Assembly: GCA_009823505.1 (NCBI GenBank)
Contig: VZQC01006901.1
Span: forward strand, 214,613 to 278,612
Direction of reading: 5' to 3'
From: Rhizomys pruinosus
Taxonomy: Eukaryota > Chordata > Mammalia > Rodentia > Spalacidae
Length of the DNA: 64,000 bases
Below, piece by piece: positions 34,542 through 44,358 of the stretch. The position numbers and the translations under genes were made by a program. Under the pieces are notes generated by a model. That model saw only the letters and a program-made list of their open reading frames with translations. It searched no databases and was not told the origin of the DNA. Each line of letters starts with the position of its first letter. Position 1 is the first letter of the stretch.

Positions 34542-35025
34542 GAGCTGGAGAGGTGGTTTAGTGGTTAAGAGTACTGTATGCTCAACAACAACAATGACAA
34601 CAACAACAGAAAGGACTGCATCAAAGAACTGACTGAAATAGTGAACTTCTGCGCAAAAACAGTCAACTTCCACATGGAGAATTTTGAGAAAGACTGAGAA
34701 AGAGATGAAAAGCATGTTTGGCAGAATATATGAGCTCTGGTGGGGTGGGAGGATAGGGTGGGGGACACAGGTCTAGATTTGATAATCTCGTACAAAATAT
34801 ATATATATATAAAATAAGCAAGCAAGGAAAAAAAAAAGAGTACTGGATGCTCTTGCAGAGGACCTGGGTTAGATTCCCAGCACCCACATGTCAGCTAACC
34901 ATTGTGTTTATCTCTAGTCCCAGGGGAATCCAATGCCTTCTTCTGACTTTCCTGGTCAATGCATGACCGACATGGATGCACTTACATACATTCATACTCA
35001 GAAAATAAAAAATAAAAGTTTAAAA
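34542..35025 (+). mobile_element. B2 SINE split by an L1 3'-UTR insertion
   Basis: 5' part 34,542-34,583 ('ggagctggagaggtggttta'), 3' part 34,837-35,025 ('gatgctcttgcagaggacc' onward). The interrupting segment is a separate L1 insertion. Confidence 0.9.
34584..34836 (+). mobile_element. 5'-truncated L1, 3' UTR only, inside a B2
   Basis: About 253 bp with 'gaactgactgaaatagtgaac', 'ctctggtggggtggg', 'gggggacacaggtctagattt' and an A-rich 3' end. Flanked by AGAGTACTGTATGCTC (34,568-34,583) and AGAGTACTGGATGCTC (34,837-34,852), one mismatch. This fixes its 3' end and its identity as a retrotransposed unit. Confidence 0.85.
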
Positions 35026-35036
35026 AAAAATCTGAG

Positions 35037-35182
35037 CTGGGTGTGGTGGCACACACCTTTAATCCCAGCACTCAGGAGGCAGAGGTAGGAAGATCTCTGT
35101 GAGTTCAAGGCCAGCTTGGTCTACAAAGTTGAGTTCCAGGACAGCTGAGGCTGCGGGGAGACCTTGTCTCAAAAAGACAAAC
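35037..35182 (+). mobile_element. B1 SINE
   Basis: 'gagctgggtgtggtggcacac' start, 'aatcccagcactcaggaggc', 'cttgtctcaaaaagac'. Confidence 0.92.
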
Positions 35183-35404
35183 AAAACAGAGAAAGCTCAT
35201 ACAAATAACTTAATCATGCTCCCTAAGGCCTTGATAAAACAAGAGCAAGGCAAATCCCAAAACCATTAATGGAAAGAAATAATTAAAATCAGGGCATAAA
35301 TTAATGTAATAGAAATGAAAAAAAAACAACTAAAAGTTGGTAATTTAAAAAGGTAAACAAGATCAACAAACCCTTAGCCAAACTGGCCAAAAGAAAGAGA
35401 GAAG

Positions 35405-35605
35405 GTCAACAAAGTGGATCAGAGGGTAAAGGAGCTGCCATGCAAGCCTGGAGGCCTGAGTTCAATACCCAGAGCTCACGTGGAAGTAGAGATCTTCCTC
35501 ACACAGCTGTCCTCCAGCTTCATGTGCACACCACGGCATGTGCACCTCTACCTCGCTATAATAAAGCCTGAAAAAAGAAAAAAAGAAAAGAGAGAGAGAA
35601 GCCCC
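35405..35605 (+). mobile_element. B3 (B2-family) SINE
   Basis: 'gtaaaggagctgccatgcaagcctgg' (35,428), 'gagttcaatacccagagctcacg', 'ctgtcctccagcttcatgtg', GAAA-rich tail. This is the B3-type body rather than the young B2. Confidence 0.75.
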
Positions 35606-35874
35606 AAATAAATAAAACTAAACTAAATGTGAAGAGGGAGCCATGACACTAGACACCAGTGAAATTCAGAAAATCATTAGGACATACATTAAAAACAAAT
35701 ACTGCACTAAACTGCGAAATCTTAAAAAAAAAAGAAAAAGAATGCATTTCTGGAAGCAAAGTTAAACCAAGTTAAAATCAAGAAGAAACAAACATTTTAA
35801 ACAGATCTACAACAAGCAATGAGATTGAAGTAATAAAAATAACATAAAAATTCTCAATTAAAAAAAAAAGTCTA

Positions 35875-36030
35875 GGCCGGGTGTGATGGTGCACAGCGTT
35901 AATCCTAGCACTTGGGAGGCAGAGGCAGGTGGATCTCTGTGAGTTCAAGGCCAGCCTGGTCTACATAGTGAGTTCCAGGACAGCCAGAACTACAGGGAGA
36001 CCCTATCTCAAAAAAAAAAAAAAAAAAAAA
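35875..36030 (+). mobile_element. B1 SINE
   Basis: 'ggccgggtgtgatggtgcacagcg' start (35,875) and poly(A) end. It sits between L1 'aaaaaaaagtcta' and 'aaagtgggcccagatgg'. Confidence 0.92.
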
Positions 36031-36885
36031 GTGGGCCCAGATGGATTCATGGCTAAATTCTATCACACATTTAAAGAAGAATCTATACCAATATTTCTCA
36101 AATTATTCCATAAAATAGAAAAGAAGGAACTTCTGAAGTCAGAACTCTTTTTCATAAAGCCAGCATTGCATTGATGCCCACACCAGATAGATAGACATAA
36201 CAAAAGACAAAACTATACACCAGTCTCCCTAATGAACACAGATACCAACATTCTCAGTAATACTCTCAATAAAACTGATTTAAGAACACATCAAAAAGAT
36301 TATTCACAATGAACAAGTTGGCTTCATTCCATAGATGCAGAGATCACATACAGATCAATAAATGTAATATATGACATAAATGAATGCAAGGACAGAAGTC
36401 ACACGATCATCTCAATAGATGTGGAAAAAGCACTTGAGAAAATCCAGTATCCCTAGACTAGGAATAGAAGGAATATATGTCAACATAATAATAAAGGCAA
36501 TATATGACGAACCTACGGTGAATAAGAAAGATGAAAAAAGAAGTCAGTCTCCTTATTTTCAGGTGCTGTGCATTTAAACAACAAGAACCCTGAAGACTCC
36601 ATCAGAAACTTTCCCAGATAAACATTTTCAAAAAAGTTTCAGGAAACAAAAATCAGTAATCTTATATATACTGACATACACACCAAGAAAGAAATCAAGG
36701 AAACAATTCCATTCACAATCTCCCATCCCCCCCAAATACCTTGGAATAATCTAACCAAAGAAGTGAAAGACCTCTACAATAAAAACTTTTAAAACTCTGA
36801 GGAAAAATGTTGAAGAACACTATACTACCAGTAGAAAGACCATCCATGCTCAAGGATTGCAAGTATTAATACAAAAATGGTCATC
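36031..36885 (+). pseudogene. L1 ORF2 reverse-transcriptase remnant
   Basis: Translates, in shifting frames, to pieces I recognise from L1 reverse transcriptase: GPDGFMAKFYHTFKEESIPIF near 36,034-36,097, and [14 protein letters not shown] near 36,411-36,452. The stretch expected to hold the FADD catalytic motif appears deleted near 36,500-36,570. Stops and frameshifts throughout; non-functional. Confidence 0.8.
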
Positions 36886-36909
36886 TCACCAATAGAATTC
36901 TACGCACTC

Positions 36910-37106
36910 GGGGCTGGAGAGATGGCCTAGCAGTTGGGAGCCCTGACTTGCAGAGGACCCAGGTTCGATCCCCAGCACCCACATGGTGGCTGAGAGCCGT
37001 CTTTGACCTCAGTTCCAGGGGAATCCAACGCCAGCAGCATTGCACGACGCGGGTGCACCAACCTACATGCAGACAGTACATTCATACACATAAGAAATAA
37101 AAAAAA
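36910..37106 (+). mobile_element. B2 SINE, internally shortened
   Basis: GGGGCTGGAGAGATGGCCTAGC start and intact GGTTCGATCCCC. The 'ctcttctgacctccg' part is missing between 'aatccaacgcc' and 'agcagcattgc'. Confidence 0.92.
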
Positions 37107-37108
37107 GA

Positions 37109-37253
37109 CGCTGGGCATGGTGGCGCATGCCTTTAATCCTAGCACTTGGGAGGCAGAGGCAGGCAGATCTTTGTGAGTTCAAGGCCAGCCTGGTCTACAG
37201 AGTGAGTTCCAGGACAGCTGAAACTACAGGAAGACCCTGTCTTGAAAAGACCA
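37109..37253 (+). mobile_element. B1 SINE in the B2 tail
   Basis: 'gctgggcatggtggcgcatgcc' start, ends 'gaccctgtcttgaaaagacc'. Runs straight into the GAAA tract. Confidence 0.93.
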
Positions 37254-37254
37254 A

Positions 37255-37350
<96 letters not shown>

Positions 37351-37369
37351 AAAAAAGAGAGAGAGAGAG

Positions 37370-37424
<55 letters not shown>

Positions 37425-37502
37425 GGAGAGAGAGAAGGAGGAAGGAGGGAGGGAAGGAGGGAAGGAAGGAAGGAAAAAAGGAAGGAAGGAAGGAAGGAAG
37501 GG
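37254..37502. repeat. (GAAA)n / (GGAA)n purine tract
   Basis: About 180 bp of GAAA with one GAGAGA island, grading into GGAGG and GGAA. It probably grew from the A-tail of the preceding B1. Confidence 0.96.
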
Positions 37503-37987
37503 AAGAAATCTACTACTGAGGAGGAAGACATATTTTTAATGATCCTTTGAAAAACACTAATGAGAAAAAATCTTTGTTAGCTCTACACCTGTACACCTGA
37601 CAGAGGATTAACATCTAAAATATGCCCCAAACTCAAAAACTTAAACAAGAAACCATCAATCCAATTAATAAATAGACTCATGAAAGGAACAAAGAGGTCT
37701 CAAAAGATGAAATACAAATGGCCAATAAACACATGGAAAAAATTTTAACCTCGCTAGCTATCAGAGAAATGTAAAGAAAGACNAAAAAAAAAAACAGCGT
37801 GGTACTGCCACAGAAACAAACAAAAATATATACGTCAATAGAAGACTCAGATATAAATATGCACAGCTAATATCCATGTGATTTTTTTCTTTGTAAAGAT
37901 ACCACTAATACACATTGAAGAAAAGACAGCCTCTTCTACAAATGGTGCTCCGAAAACTGGATGGCCACATGTGGACAGATGAAAGTA

Positions 37988-38075
37988 GGGGTGGAGAGAA
38001 GACTCAGTAGTTAAGAGAGCTTGATGCTCTTCCAGGGATCCAAGTTCAATTCCCAGCATCCAAGTAGGCTCTTCA
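37988..38075 (+). mobile_element. B2 fragment, 3' truncated
   Basis: 'ggggtggagagaagactcag', 'gatgctcttccaggg' and 'caagttcaattcccagcatcc', then breaks off. Confidence 0.75.
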
Positions 38076-38160
38076 TATTGCTTCCCCAGAGTTTGTCTTT
38101 TGTCCCTCATTGAACTCCAGTGCCACCCCCAAGGTAGGGACTCTAACTTTTCTTCCATTT

Positions 38161-38441
38161 TTTTTTTTTAAGTTTTCGACAGAACTGATAGCTCTTTTTT
38201 TTTTTTTTAATTTTATTTATTTTTGTATGTGTACGAATGTACTGTCTGCATGTAGGTTTGTGCGCCCCTGTCGTGCAATGCCGCGGAGGTCAGAAGAGGG
38301 TGTCGGATTCCCCTGGAACTGGAGTTCTCCTGGAATTGGAGTTTCAGACGGTTCTCGGCCGCCATGTGGATGCTGGGGATTGAACCTGGGTCCTCTGCAA
38401 GAGCAGTCGGTGCTCTTAACCGCTAGGCTATCTCTCCAGCC
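38161..38441 (-). mobile_element. B2 SINE with extra sequence in its tail
   Basis: Antisense B2, body 38,196-38,441. Target duplication CTTTTCTTCCATT at 38,147-38,159 and 38,442-38,454. Between the duplication and the B2 body lie two T-runs separated by 'aagttttcgacagaactgat', so the tail carries about 25 foreign bases. Confidence 0.9.
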
Positions 38442-38470
38442 CTTTTCTTCCATTCTTAAACATATATGAC

Positions 38471-38555
38471 GGGCTGTGCACGACACGGGTGCACAGACTT
38501 GCATGCAGACAGTACATTCATACACATACAGAAATAAATAAAAATTAAAAAAAAA
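38471..38555 (+). mobile_element. Mini-B2: first six bases joined to the 3' end
   Basis: GGGCTG is joined directly to 'tgcacgacacgggtgcac' and the B2 3' end with A-tail, 85 bp in all. Exact target duplication AAACATATATGAC at 38,458-38,470 and 38,556-38,568. Confidence 0.9.
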
Positions 38556-38568
38556 AAACATATATGAC

Positions 38569-39524
38569 ACATTGGGGCCACATTGCTGGGCTGAAACAGC
38601 CCCCAGAGAGGGAGCCCCAAAGAGGCCAGCTGTATCTCCACCTGTTTCCCCGCAGGAGCCGTGAAGGGGTCAGTCGTGGACTCCTTGGACCTAGTTTGCC
38701 TGTGGAGAAAGTATACTCCCTTGACCTCACAGTCTTCTGTGTTACAAGGCAGTGTGATTTCCCCTGGTAGGTAAGTAGGCTGGTCCTGTGTTTCAGAATC
38801 TGCAGCTGACAAGACTCAAATACAGACTCTGGAGATTTGATCTCTGTTTTAGAAATCCTTTTGTCTTACATATGCCCTGTACTTTATAACCACACTAATG
38901 GGAGTGGCCATATTCTAAAGACAGACTTATGTGTCCCTCCCTTTGGCCATCAGACTATTGAAACAATGGACCCAAGGAATTAGAATGTCTTAGGAATCTC
39001 ATGCTGGGGGAAGGGAAAGGCTGAATCTCTGTTGTCAGCTGGAGACAGGTGGAAAGAAATTTCACACAGTGCAACAGATCACCTTAGAGGACAGACAAGA
39101 CCAGAGATGACAGCACACGACCGCACCATGACCAGGATTCTTAGTTATACATACTCTCTCTAATTAACCCTAAATATCATGTCAGTGTCCCCAAAATGGA
39201 CTTGGGGGTCACTGGACGTCTTTATTTGTCCCTCTTCCTAATGTGACCCAGTGAATAAATCTCCTTCTGGTTTGTCACTTACTTGTCTCATTAATTGATC
39301 CATTCAGGGTAGGTGGTTGAGCCTAGCTTGCTGATCTGCTAAAGCCCAGATTTGATTCCCAAAACTTGAGTGACAGTTTGAGGTAGTTTGTTCACTCGAA
39401 TACATGTTCTAGCCGAGGCAGGAATAGTAGTCTGAAAAACAGAGGAAATGGTTGAAAGGCAAGGCTGTTGAGGGCACAGCTTAGTTTGGAATCCCACCTG
39501 TGAGCTCTGCTGTGGGTCTAAATG
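38569..39524. other. Unassigned; possible LTR-like end near 39,250
   Basis: 'gtgaataaatctccttctgg' near 39,251 looks like a polyadenylation-signal context, but no family is recognised and no exon is supported. Confidence 0.35.
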
Positions 39525-39579
39525 ATCTCCTACTTCACAGAGTTGTGAGGATTACTCTACTTATTATCCTTGTGCCTAG
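39525..39579 (-). mobile_element. MIR-like fragment
   Basis: 'tctcctacttcacagagttgtgaggatt' (39,526) and 'acttattatccttgtgcc' fit antisense MIR. A B1 has landed at its edge. Confidence 0.45.
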
Positions 39580-39595
39580 AAAATAATAGGTACCT

Positions 39596-39735
39596 GCCGG
39601 GCGTCGTGGCGCACGCCTTTAATCCTAGCACTTGGGAGGTAGAGGCAGGCGGATCTTTGTGAGTTCAAGGCCAGCCTGGTCTACAGAGTGAGTTCCAGGA
39701 CAGCTGGGGCTACAGGGAGACCCTGTCTTGAAAAG
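39596..39735 (+). mobile_element. B1 SINE, young
   Basis: Full-length B1 with almost no A-tail beyond 'cttgaaaag'. Perfect 16-bp target duplication AAAATAATAGGTACCT at 39,580-39,595 and 39,736-39,751. Confidence 0.96.
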
Positions 39736-39751
39736 AAAATAATAGGTACCT

Positions 39752-40032
39752 AAGTAACTCTCAACCATGACATTGAATAACACAACTGAACCCAGACTCT
39801 CCTACTCCCTCAGTCTGTAATCTCAGATAAGTGACAGACATTATGAACCTTGGCTTTATAAAAATGGAACAGACCCTCAACCTCTAGGTAAGGAGCTATT
39901 GACAGTTGATGGAATATTTTTTTTTTAGTTGATGGAATCTTAGAGAAAGTCCGTTTTCTTTAAAGTTGTGTCCCCTGGTAGGTTAAGCTCCAGTGCCTGG
40001 CCCCACACCCATGAGTAAATGGGCAGCGCAAA
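39752..40032. other. Short unassigned stretch
   Basis: Nothing recognised beyond a repeated 'ttgatggaat' around a T-run at 39,907-39,938. Confidence 0.4.
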
Positions 40033-40052
40033 CTGGACTAGGTAGGTTATTA

Positions 40053-40210
40053 TTATTATTATTATTGGTCTTTTCGAGACAGGGTCTCCCTGTAGCCCCA
40101 GCTGAACTGGAGCTCACTCTGTAGACCAGGCTGGCCTTGAACTCACAAAGATCCGCCTGCCTCTGCCTCCCGAGTGCTATGATTAAAGGCATGCGCCACC
40201 ACACCCAGCC
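40053..40210 (-). mobile_element. B1 SINE with 20-bp target duplication
   Basis: Antisense B1 with an (AAT)n tail. CTGGACTAGGTAGGTTATTA is present exactly at 40,033-40,052 and 40,211-40,230. Confidence 0.96.
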
Positions 40211-40376
40211 CTGGACTAGGTAGGTTATTAAAAGAAAAAAGAGGACATGAAATTGGGATGGGATGTGGGGGTTGGACCCGGAAGTCAGGGGAGGAGTGGG
40301 GTGAACATGATCAAAGCACACTGCAGGAAACTCTCAAAGAATTAATACCCGTTTAAATATATATGCTTAAATATCT

Positions 40377-40631
40377 GGGGGCTGGAGAGATGGCCTAGCG
40401 GTTAAGAGCGCCGACTGCTCTTGCAGAGGACCCGGGTTCGATCCCCAGCACCCACAAGGTGGCCGAGAACCGTCTGAAACTCCAATTCCAGGAGAACTCC
40501 AGCTCCAGGGGAATCCGACACTCTCTTCTGACCTCCGCGGCATTGCATGACACGGGTGAACAAACTTGCATGCAGACAGTACATTCATACACATACAGAA
40601 ATAATAAAATTAATAAAAAAATTAAAAAAAA
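40377..40631 (+). mobile_element. B2 SINE, young
   Basis: Near-consensus for the young subtype: 'ggcctagcggttaagagcgcc' (40,393), GGTTCGATCCCC B box, CCTCCGCGGCATTGCA. Flanked by TAAATATCT on both sides. Confidence 0.96.
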
Positions 40632-40693
40632 TAAATATCTATCTATTTAAACCCATGGCATGGGAGTGGGAGTGGGCTGAAAAAAAAAAAAAA

Positions 40694-40905
40694 AGAGTAG
40701 TTGCTGCCCTTACAGAGAGGACCTGAGTTTGGTTCCCAGCACCCATATCAGGTAGCTCACAACACCTATAGTTCCCATTCAAGGGATTCCACATCCTCTT
40801 CTAGCCTCCACGGGAACCGGCGTACACAAACATATGTGTACACAAACATACGTCGACATGCAGCCACACACATTTATATGTAATTAAACAAAAATCTTAA
40901 AAAAT
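40694..40905 (+). mobile_element. B2/B3 fragment, 5' truncated, older
   Basis: 'gagtagttgctgcccttacag', 'gagtttggttcccagcacc', 'cacatcctcttctagcctcc'. ACAAACATA(T/C)G is repeated in the 3' part. Confidence 0.78.
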
Positions 40906-41594
40906 GATTAGGAGATGAACAGAGCCTATCTTCCTCTGTTTAATCTTGGTAGTGATTAAATAATCTGACATAAATGAAAAGGTCTCACACAAAGCTTGAC
41001 AGAATGAGCTTTCTCAGGAGGACCATTTCCTGATGACACGTTTCCTTCCTGTGGAGGAACCCAGTGAGTGCTGCATTCAGAGCCTCTCACCCTCCTCTTA
41101 CTATCTGCATCTCGAAGTGGAGGCGATTTCTCTTGGGTGGGTATGGAGACATATAATTGGGCATGCTCAGTTCAGCGCTGCCCCTTTTCCTCTTGGGAGC
41201 AAGCCTGCCCACAGGAAGCATATGCTACACTGTAAGTTTCCTGCTCAATGTTCCCTCACGTGTGTGGGGACTGCTAAGCACTATGGCTCTCTGGCAGGCA
41301 CGTGTGGCCCTGAAATGAAGCTATATCCTCTAGTGTAGCATCTCTTTTAGTCAAAGTGACATTTGATCCATGTCTTTACCTTTGATTTATTTCTCCAATT
41401 GTTCATAAGTGTTATTTATTGGGACCCTGGCTAGGACAGACCTAATTAAGAATTTATCCACTTAGCTTTTATTAACTCTATTAAGCAGCATGCAATTAGG
41501 ACACAAATGAGAAACAGCTGTCACTCTGGGGCCATCCACTAATTGCGGGGAAGATGGAGATATAAAGCAGACCACACACTATATAAGAGCTCTG
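40906..41594. other. Unassigned; no gene seen
   Basis: Contains a 101-codon plus-strand frame (41,033-41,338) without any recognisable domain. Confidence 0.4.
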
Positions 41595-41861
41595 AGGGGC
41601 TGGAAAGATGGCTCAGTGGTTAAGAACGCCAAGTGGTTAAGAATCTGCTCTTGCAGAGGACGCAGGTTCAATTCCCAGCACTCACATGGCCGCTAAGAAC
41701 CAACTTTAAGCCAGGCGTGGTGGTGCACACTTTTAAACCTAGCACTCAGGAGGCAGAGGCAGGCAGAGCTCTGTGAGTTCAAGGCCAGCCTGGTCTACGG
41801 AGTGAGTTCCAGGCCAGCTAGGGCTATAGGGAGACTCTGCCTCAAAAAAAAAAAAAAAAAT
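41595..41861 (+). mobile_element. B2-B1 composite SINE, locus A
   Basis: 5' part is B2 (41,595-41,709, from GGGGCTGGAAAGATGG to 'gctaagaaccaactttaa'), fused without tail to a full B1 starting GCCAGGCGTGG at 41,710 and ending in poly(A). The 3' half of B2 is absent after the B1, so this is not a simple B1 insertion. The A-box region is duplicated ('agtggttaagaa' twice). Confidence 0.85.
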
Positions 41862-42029
41862 CTCTGGGAGAGATGTGTAAGGATGGTGAAGAGCCCACAG
41901 GAGGGAGCTCGGGCCGTCCTGGAGAGCCTGGACAGAATGCTGGAGGATGAGATCCAGGCTGAGTTTAAAAGATGAGTGCTCATGTTTGTAAAATGCAGAG
42001 CAGTGCATTGTGGGGCAGCATCATGTGGA

Positions 42030-42165
42030 CTTCATGTCTTCTCCCTGCCTGGCTGACAGCCAGCTCCCTAATAGCAGAAGCACACTTGCCTGTCCAATGC
42101 CTTCTGCCAGGGCCACTGGAGGGACACTCAATACATTTCAGTTGAATAAATTGGTGAGGAAAGGA
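42030..42165 (-). mobile_element. L2 3'-end fragment
   Basis: 'ccaatgccttctgccagggcc' and 'ggacactcaatacatttcagttgaataaa' fit the antisense L2 3' end. Confidence 0.5.
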
Positions 42166-42732
42166 ATGAGACAACATGAAATGAGAAATAAGATAGGGGC
42201 TGGGGAAAGGGAACAGAGTAAGGAAACTGGGAAGTACTGAGGGGAAGGCCCTGGGCTCCGAGTCTGGATTGCTGCTCGGCCCCTCCCTGCAGTCCCTGGG
42301 AGGAATGGCAGAGGTGGGGTACTGGTAAGGAGCCCCTACAGCCTTTCCAGGCCCAGGGAAGTGCGGAGGATGAAGAGCAAATCACAGGCATCCTAAGAAT
42401 CACACATTCATCCATACACACATCCACACCCTCCCCAGTAGAATCTGGGTTTTAAGGGTTTTAGTGGTTTTCCCTCTCCTAATTTAGGATTGGTCAACCT
42501 AAACAAAGACGAGAAGGCTGAAAGGTCACATCTCCAGGCTGAGATCTCTAGGACTATGCGACTCTAAGTGTGTCAGTTGAAGGGGTCCTGCTGGTGTTAA
42601 AAAACATAAGGCCTACTTGCCAGAAACCAAGAAAAAGACAGTCGTGTGCACCATCTTTATTATTTTTCAGTGATACTTACTAGGGATTTAGTTCCTTAGA
42701 CCCCTTCACAGCCAGGCACAGAACATCTACTT
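42166..42732. other. Unassigned; no gene seen
   Basis: No family or exon recognised. Confidence 0.4.
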
Positions 42733-42746
42733 AAGAATTCAATCCT

Positions 42747-43132
42747 GGGGCTGGAGAGATGGCCTAGCGGTTAAGAGCGCCGACCTCTCTTACAGAGGAC
42801 CCGGGTTCGATCCCCAGCACCCACATGGCGGCCGAGAACTGTCTGAAACTCCAATTCCAGGAGAACTCCAGTTCCAGGGAAATCCGACACCCTCTTCTCA
42901 CTTCCGAGGCATTGCACAACACGGGTGCACAAACTTGCATGCAGACAGTACATTGATACACATACAGAAACAAATAAATGCCGGGCGTGGTGCCACACGC
43001 CTTTAATCCTAGCACTTGGGAGGCAGAGGCAGCGGATCTCTGTGAGTTTGAGGCCAGCCTGGTCTACAGAGTGAGTTCCAGGACAGCCAGAGCTACAGGG
43101 AGACCCTGTCTCAAAAAGACAAACAAAAAAAA
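42747..43132 (+). mobile_element. B2 followed by B1 within one target duplication
   Basis: B2 42,747-42,976 ('ggggctggagagatggcc', GGTTCGATCC), then B1 42,980-43,132 starting GCCGGGCGTGG directly in the A-rich B2 tail. AAGAATTCAATCCT flanks the pair at 42,733-42,746 and 43,133-43,146, so the B1 lies inside the B2 insertion. Confidence 0.93.
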
Positions 43133-43146
43133 AAGAATTCAATCCT

Positions 43147-43212
43147 TAGACGGAATATATATATATATATTAGACGGAATATATATATATATACATATAT
43201 ATGTATATATAC
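43147..43212. repeat. Duplicated 'tagacggaata' block with (TA)n
   Basis: 'tagacggaatatatatatat' occurs twice, followed by more TA repeats and 'catatatatgtatatatacatg'. Confidence 0.85.
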
Positions 43213-43302
43213 ATGTGATATGAGATCAAAGTTGAAAATGAATAGGACTTCCCTGGTTTTGTTTGAAATTTTCCACTGCAATCTCTAGCTTTTGTAGTGC
43301 AA

Positions 43303-43372
43303 GAGATTGAGGTCAGGCAGGGCCTTGTACACACTAGGCAAGTGCCCTACCACTGAGCTGTGTCTTTAACCC
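43303..43372 (-). mobile_element. ID-type SINE fragment
   Basis: 'gggccttgtacacactaggc', 'aagtgccctaccactgagctg' and 'tttaaccc' are the antisense of the tRNA-derived ID head. Confidence 0.7.
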
Positions 43373-43399
43373 TTGGTTTTCTTGAGACAGGGTCTCACT

Positions 43400-44110
43400 G
43401 TGAGGCAGTCAAGGAGAGAGAACAGGTGAGCACATTGGTGAGGGACTAGGGGCTAGCCTATTCTCACACCTGTGACAGACTAGGAGCTAGCCTATTCTCA
43501 CACTGGTGAGGGACCAGGGGCTAGCCTATTCTCACACTGGTGAGGGACCAGGGGCTAGCCTATTCTCACACCGGTGAGGGACCAGGGGCTAGCCTATTCT
43601 CACACCGGTGAGGGACTAGGAGCTAGCCTATTCTCAGACTGGTAGAGAGACAGGGAACGGACCACTGAAGAGTGATAACCATGGCTTCCTTCCATCTTCT
43701 ACTTGGTCTGAGACAAAGGCCTGGGGCTCCCCCTCTCGCAGCTGGGCTCCCTTTCCAGCTGACCAGTCCAAACCAGTTCAGCTAAGACCAAGACTGGCCC
43801 TGGATGACTCATTTGAATAAAAAAATCTATCAGCTTTCTCTTCTTTGTTTAAGTTGTCCAGTCCAAAACTGGGGCAGGAGGGGACACTAAGGCCCTTAAA
43901 GCCCTCCTAGGCCTTTCCAGGGAGACTGGCAGTTTGGGTTTCTGAACACTCCACCCCACTCCCTATGGGAGTGTGAATCTTCATCTTTCAATAAAGTCCC
44001 TCTGCCTGTTGCTCTCTGCTGTGTCTGAGATATTTCCTGCCTTTTAAGTCTGACAAAGCCAACCGCAATCCCTGGGTGACCCCATCCTCGACCCCAAGAT
44101 GGTGATACTG
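43400..44110 (+). mobile_element. Candidate solo LTR with 34-bp tandem repeats
   Basis: Repeats at 43,435-43,640 are followed by about 330 bp, then 'ttcaataaagtccctctgcc' with AATAAA near 43,990, a 'gttgctctctgctgtgtctgag' R/U5-like stretch and a C-rich end. Tandem repeats upstream of a polyadenylation signal are typical of the U3 of retroviral LTRs. I see no clear TG...CA ends, no coding region and no family match from memory. It could also be an unrelated old element. Confidence 0.45.
43435..43640. repeat. Six tandem copies of a 34-bp unit
   Basis: Unit 'ctggtgagggaccaggggct' then 'agcctattctcaca'; period exactly 34 (43,501 to 43,535). Copies 3-5 are nearly identical and the outer copies have diverged. 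Confidence 0.95.
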
Positions 44111-44358
44111 AGCCCTCATTGGGTTTGGCCTATGCACGCACCTCTCTTCCAAGAAGTGCACTTGGCAACCTCAGACTTTTTTTTTTTTTAACCATCGTGC
44201 ATTATGCACACACACTCCTCACCAAACAATACACTTAGCAATCTGTTAGCAACTTGGGGCCCTCGCTCACACTGAGCTATGTATACCTCCTCACTCTGAA
44301 CAATGGGATTTCTCTCTCTTCAACATTGAACAGACAGATTCTATTTGAACATATTCTC

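Larger units (their letters stand above)
35190..37985 (+). mobile_element. LINE-1 ORF2 region, broken, with nested SINEs and a purine tract
   Basis: 35,190-35,404 and 35,606-35,870 ('caaacccttagccaaactgg', 'accagtgaaattcagaaaatc', 'caagcaatgagattgaag') lead into the reverse-transcriptase region at 36,031-36,885. A B3, a B1, a B2 plus B1 and a GAAA tract interrupt it. 37,510-37,985 is ORF2 C-terminal sequence whose two halves are in the wrong order around the N at 37,783. Confidence 0.88.

Noticed and set aside
37127..37550. Lysine/glutamate- and serine/phenylalanine-rich open frames
   Set aside because: Direct translation of the GAAA tract.
38640..38770. Possible exon after 'tttccccgcag'
   Set aside because: The frame closes quickly and nothing supports a transcript.
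43435..43640. CRISPR-like direct repeats
   Set aside because: The 34-bp units are contiguous without spacers, in a mammalian setting.
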